A DNA stretch of 44,056 nucleotides, taken from positions 1 to 44,056 of the forward strand of contig CAPHDI010000009.1 of assembly GCA_948623715.1 (NCBI GenBank), in the 5' to 3' direction. The notes under the pieces are model-generated. The model was given only the letters and a program-made list of their open reading frames with translations. It did not search any database and had not been told where the DNA came from. Positions 32,868-41,241 of this stretch are shown piece by piece (the stretch's first letter is position 1; every line of letters starts with the position of its first letter). The translations under genes and the position numbers were made by a program. The stretch comes from an uncultured Candidatus Saccharibacteria bacterium (GTDB lineage Bacteria; Patescibacteriota; Saccharimonadia; Saccharimonadales; Saccharimonadaceae).

Positions 32868-33716
32868 TTATTGAAGCGCGGCGCGGACGAAGAGACGCTG
32901 AGAGTAGGTTTGTTGACTTTCCCACCAGTCGCCAGTACAAGTCACCATGGATAGCGTATTTGTAGTGCCGCTGAGCGGGGCGAAAGCGAAATTTGACATG
33001 TACTTGTTTGCGTCTTCGCCAAGTTCTTTGAACTCTTTTTCAACGACTTTGTAAGTATAGACTCGACCGTCGCCCATCTCGATTTTGATAACCTCACCGA
33101 CGGGGAGTTTCGGGAGGCTGCGGAAGATGCCGTAGCCGAGATCGCCGCCGTGAGCGTTGATGAAAGTGACGCCATTTTGACCGGGCAGTACAGAACCAGA
33201 GCCGGTAAACCAGCCGACGTCGTAGATATTGTATGGGGTGGCCATTTCATTTTGACCTTTGAGGCCGATTTCGACGATGCGGGCATTATAGATACCCAGA
33301 TATGGAATAGAGAAATAGCGAGGTTTGTCAGGGGCGACGACATACTCGACGATTTGCTGCTCGGTCGGCTCGGTGTCGTCGACTTCCTCGGTGGCGGTAG
33401 TCTCGTTCACTTCAATGGCAGCGACATCGCGGGCGGAGCCCTCCATCGCGGCGAGATAATTATGCTCCCAGACGGAAACGCGAATGAAGAAGATAGCGAG
33501 AATTGTGACGACGGCACTAAGAATCAGATAAGTCGGACGGATATGAACCTTACGAATAAGTGGCAGTTTTAGCTTTTTTGATTTGCTGTCAGATTTATTT
33601 ATCGCAGACTTTTTTGCCGACTTATCAGAGTTTTTTGCGATTGATTTATTAGAGATGGATGACTTTTTCTCCACTTTTCCCACGCCCTTTCTAGTTGATT
33701 TATTTATATTCGTCAT
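32868..33716 (-). CDS. Sortase with long basic cytoplasmic tail
   Basis: 282 residues. The first about 60 residues are Lys/Ser-rich; a membrane segment lies at about 62-80 (YLILSAVVTILAIFFI). The extracytoplasmic sortase domain has His189 in INAHGG, Cys260 in SMVTCTGD and Arg274 in YSQRLF. The class is not certain (class D/E-like by length). The start overlaps the secY 3' end by 17 bp, so translation is coupled to the translocon gene. That links protein export and cell-wall anchoring in one transcript. Confidence 0.9.
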   Translation of the reverse strand: MTNINKSTRKGVGKVEKKSSISNKSIAKNSDKSAKKSAINKSDSKSKKLKLPLIRKVHIRPTYLILSAVVTILAIFFIRVSVWEHNYLAAMEGSARDVAAIEVNETTATEEVDDTEPTEQQIVEYVVAPDKPRYFSIPYLGIYNARIVEIGLKGQNEMATPYNIYDVGWFTGSGSVLPGQNGVTFINAHGGDLGYGIFRSLPKLPVGEVIKIEMGDGRVYTYKVVEKEFKELGEDANKYMSNFAFAPLSGTTNTLSMVTCTGDWWESQQTYSQRLFVRAALQ

Positions 33717-35118
33717 AAGTAACCATTAATGCACGAGAGTTAACTTGGCGCAAGTTCTCAAGAGCAACGGTAACAATGATGAGAAGACCAGTACCGGAAA
33801 TGGATAAGCCAATCGGGTATCCGACAAGGATGATGAAAAGGTAGTCGGTAATGAATGGTAACATAGCAATGAGACCAAGGGCGAGAGCGCCGAAGAGATT
33901 GAGGCGGTTGATGGTCTTGCCAAGGTACTCAGCGGTTTGATTGCCAGGACGGACGCCTTCAATGAAGCCGCCTTGCTTCTGGAGGTTGTCAGCGATTTCG
34001 TTAGTGTTGAAGATGATACTAGTGTAGAAATAGGTAAAGAGGACGACAAGGATAAAGTAGAGGGCTGGGTAGAGGAACCACTGGGCGGTGATGCCATTCG
34101 GGTAAAGGGTAGCGAAATTGTCGGCGGATGGAGCGGTAAAGAGAGTAAGCAGGGTGGCGCCGAATTCGTTGCCAGGGTTAAAGGTCTGGATGAGCTGACC
34201 GACAAGGGCCGGGAGAGAGAGGAATGCGGTCGCGAAAATGACTGGTACGACACCGGCAGCGACGAGCTTTAGTGGAAGGATTGATTTAATGCCGCCGTAG
34301 GTACTATTACCGTGGACGCGCTTGGCGTAATTGACCGTAATAACGCGCTGAGCTTCGTTGATTTTCACGAGGAAGTAAATGACGATCAAGATGGCGATGG
34401 CGAAGCCGAGAATAAGCCAGAAGTAAGTTGGATTGACCGGGAGGTTAAACCAGCCGAAGATGGACAACTCGCCGGCGGAAGTGTCGAAGAGGGCGGATCC
34501 AAGACCAGCGAGGGTAGATGGCAACTGGGCGATAATACTGGCGATAATGATTGTCGAGATACCATTGCCAATCCCCTGTTCGGTGATCAGTTCGCCAAAC
34601 CACATAAGAATCATGGAGCCGGCAACAATGGCAGTAATAGAGAGAATCCAGTCGGCAGTAGTCGGAGTGTAGGCGACGGAAGTATTAGAAGCAAGAGTGG
34701 TCTGATAGAGAATAAAGACGTAGGCGACGGATTGAATGATAGCTAGAGGTACAGCGAGAATGCGGGTCCATTGGCTGATTTTGCGACGACCAGTCTCGCC
34801 ATCTTGAGATAACTCTTCGAGGCGGGGGATAGCTTTTGTGACGAGCTGGACGACGATGGAGGCGGTGATATATGGAGAAATACCGATCATGAGGATGGAG
34901 AAGCTAGTAAAGCCGCCACCGGAGACTAAGTTGAGAAAACTGCCGAAATCTGATTTCTGCAAGATATTATGGATAGCTTCCTGGAAAGTTGCAGCCTCGC
35001 CGAGAGGAACAGGGATATGCGCTAAGAAGCGGTAAACGATCAATAAGCCAAAAACAATCAGAATGCGTTTGAGCATGTCTTTATTTTTCAGTGATTTGAA
35101 TATAGTCTTGAAATTCAT
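33700..35118 (-). CDS. secY: Preprotein translocase channel SecY
   Basis: 472 residues with ten membrane segments. Family signatures: LGISPYITASIVVQL-like motif near the second segment (MIGISPYITASIVVQLV), an RRKISQWTR loop and a C-terminal RQVNSRALMVTYDEYK. It forms the membrane channel with SecE/SecG. The start follows AGGGAAGT. It has its own promoter and a terminator separates it from rplO, unlike the usual rplO-secY continuity. Length is slightly greater than the usual about 435. Confidence 0.97.
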   Translation of the reverse strand: MNFKTIFKSLKNKDMLKRILIVFGLLIVYRFLAHIPVPLGEAATFQEAIHNILQKSDFGSFLNLVSGGGFTSFSILMIGISPYITASIVVQLVTKAIPRLEELSQDGETGRRKISQWTRILAVPLAIIQSVAYVFILYQTTLASNTSVAYTPTTADWILSITAIVAGSMILMWFGELITEQGIGNGISTIIIASIIAQLPSTLAGLGSALFDTSAGELSIFGWFNLPVNPTYFWLILGFAIAILIVIYFLVKINEAQRVITVNYAKRVHGNSTYGGIKSILPLKLVAAGVVPVIFATAFLSLPALVGQLIQTFNPGNEFGATLLTLFTAPSADNFATLYPNGITAQWFLYPALYFILVVLFTYFYTSIIFNTNEIADNLQKQGGFIEGVRPGNQTAEYLGKTINRLNLFGALALGLIAMLPFITDYLFIILVGYPIGLSISGTGLLIIVTVALENLRQVNSRALMVTYDEYK

Positions 35119-35172
35119 ACTTCCCTACTCTTAACTCCGTCTACTCTTATAAGTTCTGTGAACTGTCGGTTG

Positions 35173-35218
35173 GAAGAAATGTAAAAAGATTTCTTCACTC
35201 ATACTTTGTATTGTACCA
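35173..35218 (-). promoter_or_regulatory. secY promoter and leader hairpin
   Basis: Extended -10 TGG-TACAAT (35210-35218). The leader begins with a perfect 8-bp hairpin (GAAGAAAT/ATTTCTTC, 35173-35196). No clear -35. Confidence 0.55.
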
Positions 35219-35219
35219 C

Positions 35220-35250
35220 AAAAAATAGCCCTAAGGAAGAGCTATTTTTT
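35220..35250 (-). terminator. Terminator after rplO
   Basis: AAAAAATAGC/GCTATTTTTT (10 bp) with an 11-nt loop. T-rich on both strands. Confidence 0.85.
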
Positions 35251-35260
35251 GTTTTTAAGA

Positions 35261-35728
35261 CTATTCGGTGGTCTTAGTGGCAATACGCTGTGGGATGGCG
35301 ACTTTCTTGAAGTTACCACCAGCCTTTTTGATGGCTTCGATGGCGGTCTTGCTGGCGAATTGAGTCTCAATGTCGATCTTCGCAGTGAGTTCGCCGCGAG
35401 AGATGATCTTTACCTTAGTGTAAGGATTCTCGATGAGACCTTGGTCAGCGAGGACGAAGTTGTCGACTTTACCGGTAAGACCGTTGAGGCGGTCGGTATA
35501 GACGACAGTGGCTTTGTCATGCAAGCTCTTGAAACCTTTGAGTTTCGGGATGGCTTGCATGATGGCGCGCTGACCGCCCATGAAGCCGGCTGGCATCTTG
35601 CGGTGACCAGTACGAGCTTTCTGACCCTTGGTACCACGACCAGCGGTTTTACCCTTGCCGGCGGAGATACCGCGACCGAAACGAGTCGGGCGAGTATTGC
35701 GATTAACTTCTAGATCATTGTATTTCAT
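35261..35728 (-). CDS. rplO: 50S ribosomal protein L15
   Basis: 155 residues. MKYNDLEVNRNTRPTRFGRG, then GKGKTAGRGTKGQKAR and RKMPAGFMGGQ are typical. Its start overlaps the rpsE stop by one base, so no rpmD (L30) gene exists between them. Confidence 0.98.
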   Translation of the reverse strand: MKYNDLEVNRNTRPTRFGRGISAGKGKTAGRGTKGQKARTGHRKMPAGFMGGQRAIMQAIPKLKGFKSLHDKATVVYTDRLNGLTGKVDNFVLADQGLIENPYTKVKIISRGELTAKIDIETQFASKTAIEAIKKAGGNFKKVAIPQRIATKTTE

Positions 35729-36408
35729 TACTTATCCTCCTTTTTGGCGGATTTTTTCGCGGACTTGTCAGCTTTGGCAGACTTTTCTGCGGTTTTGCCC
35801 TGGTTGACAATCCACTGATCGCGCGGGAGTTGCTCTTTGAGACCGTCGATGACGGCGTAAGCGATGTTGACTTTGTTGGTACTACCAAGAGACTTGGAGA
35901 TCAAGTTCTTGATACCGGTGAGACCGATAATACTACGGACGACGCCGCCAGCAATAATCCCAGTACCAGGAGCAGCCGGTTTCATAAGGACGTCAGCGCC
36001 AGTAGAGCGAGTCTCGACTTCGTGGCAGATAGTTTCGCCGTCCATGTTGAATTCGATCATGGATTTCTTAGCTTTAGCGGTAGCCTTCTGGACGGCGCTG
36101 GTGACATCGCCGCCTTTAGCGACGCCGATACCGACCTTATTTTTGTGGTTACCGATAACTACGAGAGCCTTGAAGCGCATGCGACGACCACCTTTGACGG
36201 TGCGGGAAACGCGATCAATGTTAATAGTGACGGTATCAAACTCCTTTGGAGTGGTGTCTTGATTACGGTTGCGGTCGCGGCGGTTGTTGCGGCGAGGCAT
36301 GGAGCGGCCGCTAATGTCTTTTTGGACTTTACCGGCAGCGACGCGGTCGGTCATCTTGAGGGTGCCAGATTTGTTGACCACTTTTGCGGTTTTGTCAGAA
36401 TCTGCCAT
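35728..36408 (-). CDS. rpsE: 30S ribosomal protein S5 with extended tails
   Basis: 226 residues, longer than the usual about 170. The core has DTVTINIDRVSRTVKGGRRM and GHKKNK-type GNHKNKVGIGVAKGGDVTSA, with GTGIIAGGVVRSIIGLTGI. The N-terminus (about 50 residues) and the Lys/Ala/Ser C-terminus are additions. Coupled to rplR and rplO. Confidence 0.98.
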   Translation of the reverse strand: MADSDKTAKVVNKSGTLKMTDRVAAGKVQKDISGRSMPRRNNRRDRNRNQDTTPKEFDTVTINIDRVSRTVKGGRRMRFKALVVIGNHKNKVGIGVAKGGDVTSAVQKATAKAKKSMIEFNMDGETICHEVETRSTGADVLMKPAAPGTGIIAGGVVRSIIGLTGIKNLISKSLGSTNKVNIAYAVIDGLKEQLPRDQWIVNQGKTAEKSAKADKSAKKSAKKEDK

Positions 36409-36737
36409 TAGAATTCTAATCCTTCCTTGCGGGCAGCGTCTGCGAGAGCAGCCATTCTACCTGCATATAATTTTGCGCCACGGTCAAAGACGACGGATTT
36501 GATGTTAGCTTTCTGAGCTTTCTTGGCGATTTCTTGGCCAATCTGGGCGGCTAACTCGGTCTTGTTGCCCTTCATTTTACTACCAACGGTAGTAACGTAG
36601 GCAAGAGTAACGCCGTTATCGTCATCGATGATCTGAGCGGTGATATGCTTATTACTAATGTGGGCGCTGAGGCGTGGGCGCTCAGCAGTGCCGTGGATTT
36701 TAGCACGGGTGCGCTTTGCACGAAATAGATTATTCAT
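36408..36737 (-). CDS. rplR: 50S ribosomal protein L18
   Basis: 109 residues. Contains RAKIHGTAERPRLSAHISNK and the C-terminal FDRGAKLYAGRMAALADAAR, which binds 5S rRNA. Coupled to rplF and rpsE by one-base overlaps. Confidence 0.98.
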   Translation of the reverse strand: MNNLFRAKRTRAKIHGTAERPRLSAHISNKHITAQIIDDDNGVTLAYVTTVGSKMKGNKTELAAQIGQEIAKKAQKANIKSVVFDRGAKLYAGRMAALADAARKEGLEF

Positions 36738-37273
36738 TATTTCTTACCAGCCTTTCCTGCCTTGCGAAGAATAACTTCGTCAGCATACTTAATGCCTTTG
36801 CCCTTGTAAGGTTCAGGTTTCTTGAGGGCACGAATCTCGGCGGCGACTTGACCGACTTTCTGTTTGTCGATACCGCTAACGGTGATAGTCATCTTGTCAG
36901 TCTTGAGCTCGACGCCTTCTGGTGCCTGGTATTTTACTGGGTGAGAAAAGCCTAAGGCCATCTCGATTTCTTTCGGACCGCCACTCAAGCGGAAGCCGAC
37001 ACCGTTGATCTCGAGCTTTTTCTCGAAACCTTTGGTGACGCCTTCGACGGCGTTGTTGAGTAGTGCGCGCTGTAGGCCATGCCAAGCGCGAGATTTTGGT
37101 TCGTCATTGTCGCGGGTGACGGTAAGGATGTTACCATCGATCGAGACCTTGACGTTTTCCTGGAGCGGAACGATGAGTGAACCCTTCGGTCCTGCGACAG
37201 TAATATCTTTGTCGCCGACCGTGATTGTCACTCCCGCCGGAATATTGATGGGTTGTTTTCCGATACGACTCAT
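36737..37273 (-). CDS. rplF: 50S ribosomal protein L6
   Basis: 178 residues. MSRIGKQPINIPAGVTITVG, VTKGFEKKLEINGVGFRL and the C-terminal KKPEPYKGKGIKYADEVILR are typical. It is the first gene of a unit with its own promoter, because two unrelated genes separate it from rpsH. Confidence 0.98.
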   Translation of the reverse strand: MSRIGKQPINIPAGVTITVGDKDITVAGPKGSLIVPLQENVKVSIDGNILTVTRDNDEPKSRAWHGLQRALLNNAVEGVTKGFEKKLEINGVGFRLSGGPKEIEMALGFSHPVKYQAPEGVELKTDKMTITVSGIDKQKVGQVAAEIRALKKPEPYKGKGIKYADEVILRKAGKAGKK

Positions 37274-37302
37274 ATTTCCCCTTATAACTTAATATCTAGA
37301 CT

Positions 37303-37331
37303 ATTTTAGCACAAGATATAGAGAAAAACAA
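37303..37331 (-). promoter_or_regulatory. Promoter of the rplF-rplR-rpsE-rplO unit
   Basis: TTGTTT (37326-37331), 17 bp, extended TGC-TAAAAT (37303-37308) on the minus strand. Confidence 0.75.
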
Positions 37332-37359
37332 GGGGAAATGGCGATTTTATGTAATAAGC

Positions 37360-37388
37360 TTGACTTTTTTGGTAATGTGTGCTATAAT
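37360..37388 (+). promoter_or_regulatory. Promoter of the orphan gene at 37487
   Basis: TTGACT (37360-37365), 17 bp, extended TGC-TATAAT (37383-37388). Confidence 0.85.
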
Positions 37389-37486
37389 GGGAGTATAGGG
37401 TGGTATTTTATCTAAAGCTACCCCTGGTTGGCGAGTCCAATGAACTTTTAGAATACGGTGAAAACATGGAAATGTGAGGGGAAATT

Positions 37487-38155
37487 ATGTTAATCAGGAA
37501 GTATGCCGCATTTATCGATCTGGATGGCTTTCCGTTTCGCATCTGGAGTTCGGCAGCAGATGATGGCGTGCTGGTGCCAAACGCCGAGGTGCTAGCGGCG
37601 CCGGGGCTGCAAATCTGCCTATTTTCGGGATGTGATGAGAAAATGCGGGTGCGGTCGCCGGAGCAGACATTTCGTGAAAAACTGAGGCCCGGTTGCGAGG
37701 ATAGTGATGTTCTGGCGCCGGAGGTCGTGGACGCAGTATGTGGAAAACCGAGCGACTGGAAGGTGTTTCGGTGTGAATTGGTGTCCACGGCGATTGGCGA
37801 CGCGGTGCATTTTGATTTGGTAAATCCCAAGGCCTTGGATCCCGAAAAGTGCAGCGTGGATGGCTTCCTCGACGAATTCTATAACCATCCGGATAAGCAT
37901 GTTGCGATGGGGCTGGAGCACGTTTCTTTGGACCTGAAAGACTACTGTTCTGGCATCAATAGCACCAATATCGAAGTCACTACTGCGCGTGAAGACGGCG
38001 GTACGGAGATGTATGCTATTAAGTGCCGGCAGGGTTTCTTTGAGTTTGTTGAGCGTGACAAAGATGGGAGAGTGCGGCGAGCTACTACGTTTGCCTGCGA
38101 CAGAGTGCATGTAACAACGACGCGCAAGGTCGAAGTGGTGGAATACATCCGGTAA
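37487..38155 (+). CDS. Orphan protein of unknown function inside the split spc operon
   Basis: 222 residues, no recognised family. GAGGGG lies 6 nt before the ATG. The sequence is soluble with no signal peptide; it has six or more cysteines (for example CLFSGCDEK, CEDSD, CGKPSD), and C-terminal strands rich in Val/Thr/Arg (RVHVTTTRKVEVVEYIR). It is a single-gene unit with consensus promoter and a terminator, on the strand opposite to all ribosomal genes around it. Codon use is GC-rich, like the genes at 7394 and 9962. Confidence 0.72.
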   Translation: MLIRKYAAFIDLDGFPFRIWSSAADDGVLVPNAEVLAAPGLQICLFSGCDEKMRVRSPEQTFREKLRPGCEDSDVLAPEVVDAVCGKPSDWKVFRCELVSTAIGDAVHFDLVNPKALDPEKCSVDGFLDEFYNHPDKHVAMGLEHVSLDLKDYCSGINSTNIEVTTAREDGGTEMYAIKCRQGFFEFVERDKDGRVRRATTFACDRVHVTTTRKVEVVEYIR

Positions 38156-38172
38156 TGCCGTATGAAATCAAT

Positions 38173-38206
38173 AAAGGTCGTTTCGCAAGGAGACGGCCTT
38201 TATTTT
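38173..38206 (+). terminator. Terminator of the orphan gene
   Basis: AAAGGTCGTTTC paired with GAGACGGCCTTT, then ATTTTATT. Confidence 0.85.
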
Positions 38207-38229
38207 ATTGTGGGTTTATTTTTGATAAT

Positions 38230-38254
38230 AAAAATCCCCCGTCGTGGCGGGGGA
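38230..38254 (-). terminator. Terminator of the VWA-like gene
   Basis: TCCCCCG/CGGGGGA stem followed by TTTTTATT on the minus strand. Confidence 0.85.
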
Positions 38255-38259
38255 CAAAG

Positions 38260-39603
38260 TTAAGCTGCTAAGGAATCGTAGAGCGCCTGCTCGCGGGCGA
38301 TGATCTGTAACGCCAAGATCCGATCCAACTCGTTGTCGAGTCGGGACAGATAAACTGTTGTATTAAAGGCGGCGTCGATCTCGTCTAAGACGCTGAGGTA
38401 AATGTCGTCGATCTGCGGGCATACCACGACGATTTTGCCAGTGAAGCTGGTTGCAGATTGCAACACCGTCTCGGCATTATGCTGCGTATCGGTCACGATG
38501 ACGATCCGGTCATACTCGGCAATGTTAGCCAGGTCGTTGAGCGGCTGATAGAGGTCGGTGCCGGAGCCGTCAACGTCGGTGGACATATACTCTTCCGCGA
38601 AAATCTGTTGATACTCCTTGGCGAAAGTGATGATGATGTCGGCCTTGTTGACTTTGTCGATGTAGGCACCATAGCTGGAGATGTCGCTCATGTAGCGCGT
38701 GACTGAGGCGGAGGCATCCAGTAGCAGGGCGACCTTCTCGCCATTGTCGGCGTAATCTTCGATTGCGTAGGCGATCTCGCGGGTCGTAATGGCGGGGATG
38801 CTGTCGTCGGGATCGTAGTAGTAAATGTCTCTGGGGTCGCCGGGCGGATTTTGCCCGTTGATGACGATATTCTCGATCACGTTACCCGGATCTGGTAAGA
38901 TAGTGTCGATGATTTCGGGGACGATGCTGTCGGGATTCTTGAGGGCATCTTGCACTAAATCTGGACCTATTGCCGGTTTCTCGTCGACGACTACGCCATT
39001 GGCGTATTTGGCATTGGAATTGTCGTCACCCAAAATTCCGTTGACGACGACGATCGAACGCGCTGGGACCCAACCGAGCGGCGTCTGATCCTTCGGGCGG
39101 AGGTAAATCGCGACCCAGATGCGGTCCCATAGGATCCCGACATCTTCCTGCCAGCGATCCGAGACTGGGACGTAGGTCGGATTGTAAGTCCGATGCCTCT
39201 GCAAGCGGTCGTTTTCGTCCAGTTGGGCGAAACCACCTACGTAGAGGTCGGTGCCGATCGGGGTGTAGCGATTTCCGATGGTGCCGTAGCCGCCGCTGCC
39301 GCCTCCATCAGCCGAAGCGTAGTACTTCGTGCCTTCCGGGATGACGACGCGGCTGCCGTAGAGCATGTTGAGGTCGAGGATCTGGTCGTCTGGCGCTACG
39401 ACATGGACGGGGCGAGTGTCGACGGTGGTTGTCGTTGCGTTTGGATTGTTTTGATCTGTAAGCGAAGCGATGATCTCTTCGGCTTGCTCAAGCGCGATGG
39501 GCGTCGTGATGCCGAGGTCGTCCGGGGGTGCCGCATATGCGACTTGGCAACACATCGCCAGCCCCAGGCAGGCCGCCAGCACGATTTGCCTCCAGAACTT
39601 CAT
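38260..39603 (-). CDS. Secreted protein with von Willebrand A-like domain
   Basis: 447 residues from ATG 39603; the ATG ten codons upstream is rejected because AAGGAAGGG lies between them at good spacing. A classical signal peptide (about 1-24) ends in AYAAPP, so cleavage after AYA is likely. The middle is beta-rich with SH3-like features (YASADGGG, LGWVPARSIVVV). The C-terminal about 180 residues are VWA-like: KVALLLDASASVTRYM carries the metal-ion DxSxS motif, SGTDLYQPL the Thr, and DRIVIVTDTQHN the third acid. VWA domains bind protein ligands through a metal ion. Promoter 39667-39695, terminator 38230-38254. It is a single gene within the broken spc operon. Confidence 0.78.
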   Translation of the reverse strand: MKFWRQIVLAACLGLAMCCQVAYAAPPDDLGITTPIALEQAEEIIASLTDQNNPNATTTTVDTRPVHVVAPDDQILDLNMLYGSRVVIPEGTKYYASADGGGSGGYGTIGNRYTPIGTDLYVGGFAQLDENDRLQRHRTYNPTYVPVSDRWQEDVGILWDRIWVAIYLRPKDQTPLGWVPARSIVVVNGILGDDNSNAKYANGVVVDEKPAIGPDLVQDALKNPDSIVPEIIDTILPDPGNVIENIVINGQNPPGDPRDIYYYDPDDSIPAITTREIAYAIEDYADNGEKVALLLDASASVTRYMSDISSYGAYIDKVNKADIIITFAKEYQQIFAEEYMSTDVDGSGTDLYQPLNDLANIAEYDRIVIVTDTQHNAETVLQSATSFTGKIVVVCPQIDDIYLSVLDEIDAAFNTTVYLSRLDNELDRILALQIIAREQALYDSLAA

Positions 39604-39666
39604 TTCTAACCCTTCCTTCTTGTAAAATTTCACACTCAGGCTTCAAAAATCCTAGTGTATAATACT

Positions 39667-39695
39667 ATTATAGCACACATTTCCGATTTTGGCAA
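39667..39695 (-). promoter_or_regulatory. Promoter of the VWA-like gene
   Basis: TTGCCA (39690-39695), 17 bp, extended TGC-TATAAT (39667-39672). Confidence 0.8.
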
Positions 39696-39702
39696 GAGGT
39701 TG

Positions 39703-39736
39703 ACGACAAAAAGCCTCCCCTGCGGGAGGACTTTTT
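39703..39736 (-). terminator. Terminator after rpsH, ending the S10-type unit
   Basis: AAAAAGTCCTCCC/GGGAGGCTTTTT stem with T tract on the minus strand (39708-39736). Confidence 0.9.
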
Positions 39737-39753
39737 GCTTTTGAGGTGAAGTT

Positions 39754-40155
39754 TTAATAAACTTTCACTAGGATCTCGCCACCAAGATGTTGTTTCTTGG
39801 CTTCCTTGCCGGTCATGATTCCCTTCGATGTAGAGATGAGGACGATACCGCGGCCGGATTTGACGGTCGGGATTTCCTCGACACTAGCATAGACACGGCG
39901 ACCAGGCTTCGAGATCTTTTTAATCTCGGTGATGCGAGCAGGCATGCCTTCTTCGTTGATGACGACATGCAAGACGCCACGAGGTTCGCCAGCTTCGACT
40001 TCGCAAGATTCGATGTAGCCAGCGTCTTTCAGGCCCTCGGCGACAGCAACTTTGAGCTTGCTGGTCGGGACACGAATTTCGGTCTTGCCGACCATGATAG
40101 CGTTGCGAATACGAGTGATAAGATCGGCGATTTGATCAGTAGATTGTAATGACAT
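39754..40155 (-). CDS. rpsH: 30S ribosomal protein S8
   Basis: 133 residues. DQIADLITRIRNAIMVGKTE at the N-terminus and KSGRGIVLISTSKGIMTGKE at the C-terminus are the family's signatures. In other bacteria it represses the spc operon. Here it is the last gene before a terminator. Confidence 0.98.
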   Translation of the reverse strand: MSLQSTDQIADLITRIRNAIMVGKTEIRVPTSKLKVAVAEGLKDAGYIESCEVEAGEPRGVLHVVINEEGMPARITEIKKISKPGRRVYASVEEIPTVKSGRGIVLISTSKGIMTGKEAKKQHLGGEILVKVY

Positions 40156-40169
40156 AATTCTCTCCTTTC

Positions 40170-40439
40170 CTACCAGCTACTCTTAGTAACACCTGGGATT
40201 TCTCCCTTAGACGCTTTTTCGCGGAAGTTAATGCGGCTTAGACCAAAGTAACGCATATAACCACGTGGACGACCATCAAGCATATCGCGGTTCTTGAGAC
40301 GGGTTGGGCTAGCGTTGCGAGGAAGCTTTTGTAAGCCTTCCAGATCGCCGGCGGCTTTCAGCTCAGCGCGTTTTGCTTTATATTTTTCGTACATTTTGCG
40401 TCGTTTTTCGTCGCGGAGGACGGCTGATTTCTTCGCCAT
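40170..40439 (-). CDS. rpsN: 30S ribosomal protein S14, zinc-free form
   Basis: 89 residues from ATG 40439; upstream in-frame starts overlap rplE and lack a Shine-Dalgarno. MAKKSAVLRDEKRRKMYEKY, PRNASPTRLKNRD and RPRGYMRYFGLSRINFREKA are typical of the long, cysteine-free S14 type. Confidence 0.97.
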   Translation of the reverse strand: MAKKSAVLRDEKRRKMYEKYKAKRAELKAAGDLEGLQKLPRNASPTRLKNRDMLDGRPRGYMRYFGLSRINFREKASKGEIPGVTKSSW

Positions 40440-40440
40440 A

Positions 40441-41013
40441 TTATTTGCCCTCCTTCTCAAACGGCATACCAAATGCTTCTAACAATTTGGTGCTCCCTTC
40501 TTTCGAACCATTCTTAATGATAAATGTGATTTCTAGACCATGCAAGACGCTCGCATCTTCGAAAGTAATCTCTGGGAAGACGGTTTGCTCTTTGAGGCCG
40601 AGACTGTAGTTACCTTGCTTGTCGAAAGAGTTCTTCGGGACACCGTGGAAATCGCGGACGTGTGGAAGAGTGACGTTGATCAAGCGATCGACAAACTCGT
40701 ACATCTTGTCGTTACGAAGAGTAACGAGGTAGCCAACTGGCGCGCCCATACCTTTGCGGATCTTGAAAGTCGCAATGGACTTTTTCGCGAGGCGAGAAGT
40801 CGGCTCCTGGCCAGTGACCTTACGAAGAGTAAGTTCGACGGTTTCGGTGAATTTCTTGTCTTCACGTTTTTTACCGACGCCACTAGAAATGACGACTTTT
40901 TCGAGCTTTGGTACTTGATGAATGTTGCCAAGATTAAGTTCTTTTTGTAAGTTCTTAGCAATTTCGTCGTTATATAATGCTTTCAGACGAGGCATATTTT
41001 TCGTGCTAGCCAT
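40441..41013 (-). CDS. rplE: 50S ribosomal protein L5
   Basis: 190 residues. PRLKALYNDEIAKNLQKEL, KVVISSGVGKKREDKK and DFHGVPKNSFDKQGNYSLGL are conserved. Binds 5S rRNA. Start overlaps the rplX stop. Confidence 0.98.
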   Translation of the reverse strand: MASTKNMPRLKALYNDEIAKNLQKELNLGNIHQVPKLEKVVISSGVGKKREDKKFTETVELTLRKVTGQEPTSRLAKKSIATFKIRKGMGAPVGYLVTLRNDKMYEFVDRLINVTLPHVRDFHGVPKNSFDKQGNYSLGLKEQTVFPEITFEDASVLHGLEITFIIKNGSKEGSTKLLEAFGMPFEKEGK

Positions 41014-41240
41014 TACTTATCCTCCTTTTTGAGGTTAGAAAAGTCAATTCCAGCGTGGACACTTTTCTTACCGCCTTTAGGATTATACTGCGTAGCGCGG
41101 ATGTGGCGCTCGCGGACCTCGATGTCCTTGAGCATAGCTTTACCGGCTTCCCTGTCAACCTTGACGATGGAGGCAACGGTGCCTTTGTGGTCGCCAGCGA
41201 TAACTTTGACGCGATCGCCTACTTTCAAACACTTTGCCAT
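41013..41240 (-). CDS. rplX: 50S ribosomal protein L24, short form
   Basis: 75 residues with the KOW motif GDRVKVIAGDHKGTVASIV. Shorter than the usual about 100 residues; the C-terminal extension is missing. Assembly initiator of the large subunit. Confidence 0.96.
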   Translation of the reverse strand: MAKCLKVGDRVKVIAGDHKGTVASIVKVDREAGKAMLKDIEVRERHIRATQYNPKGGKKSVHAGIDFSNLKKEDK

Positions 41241-41241
41241 A

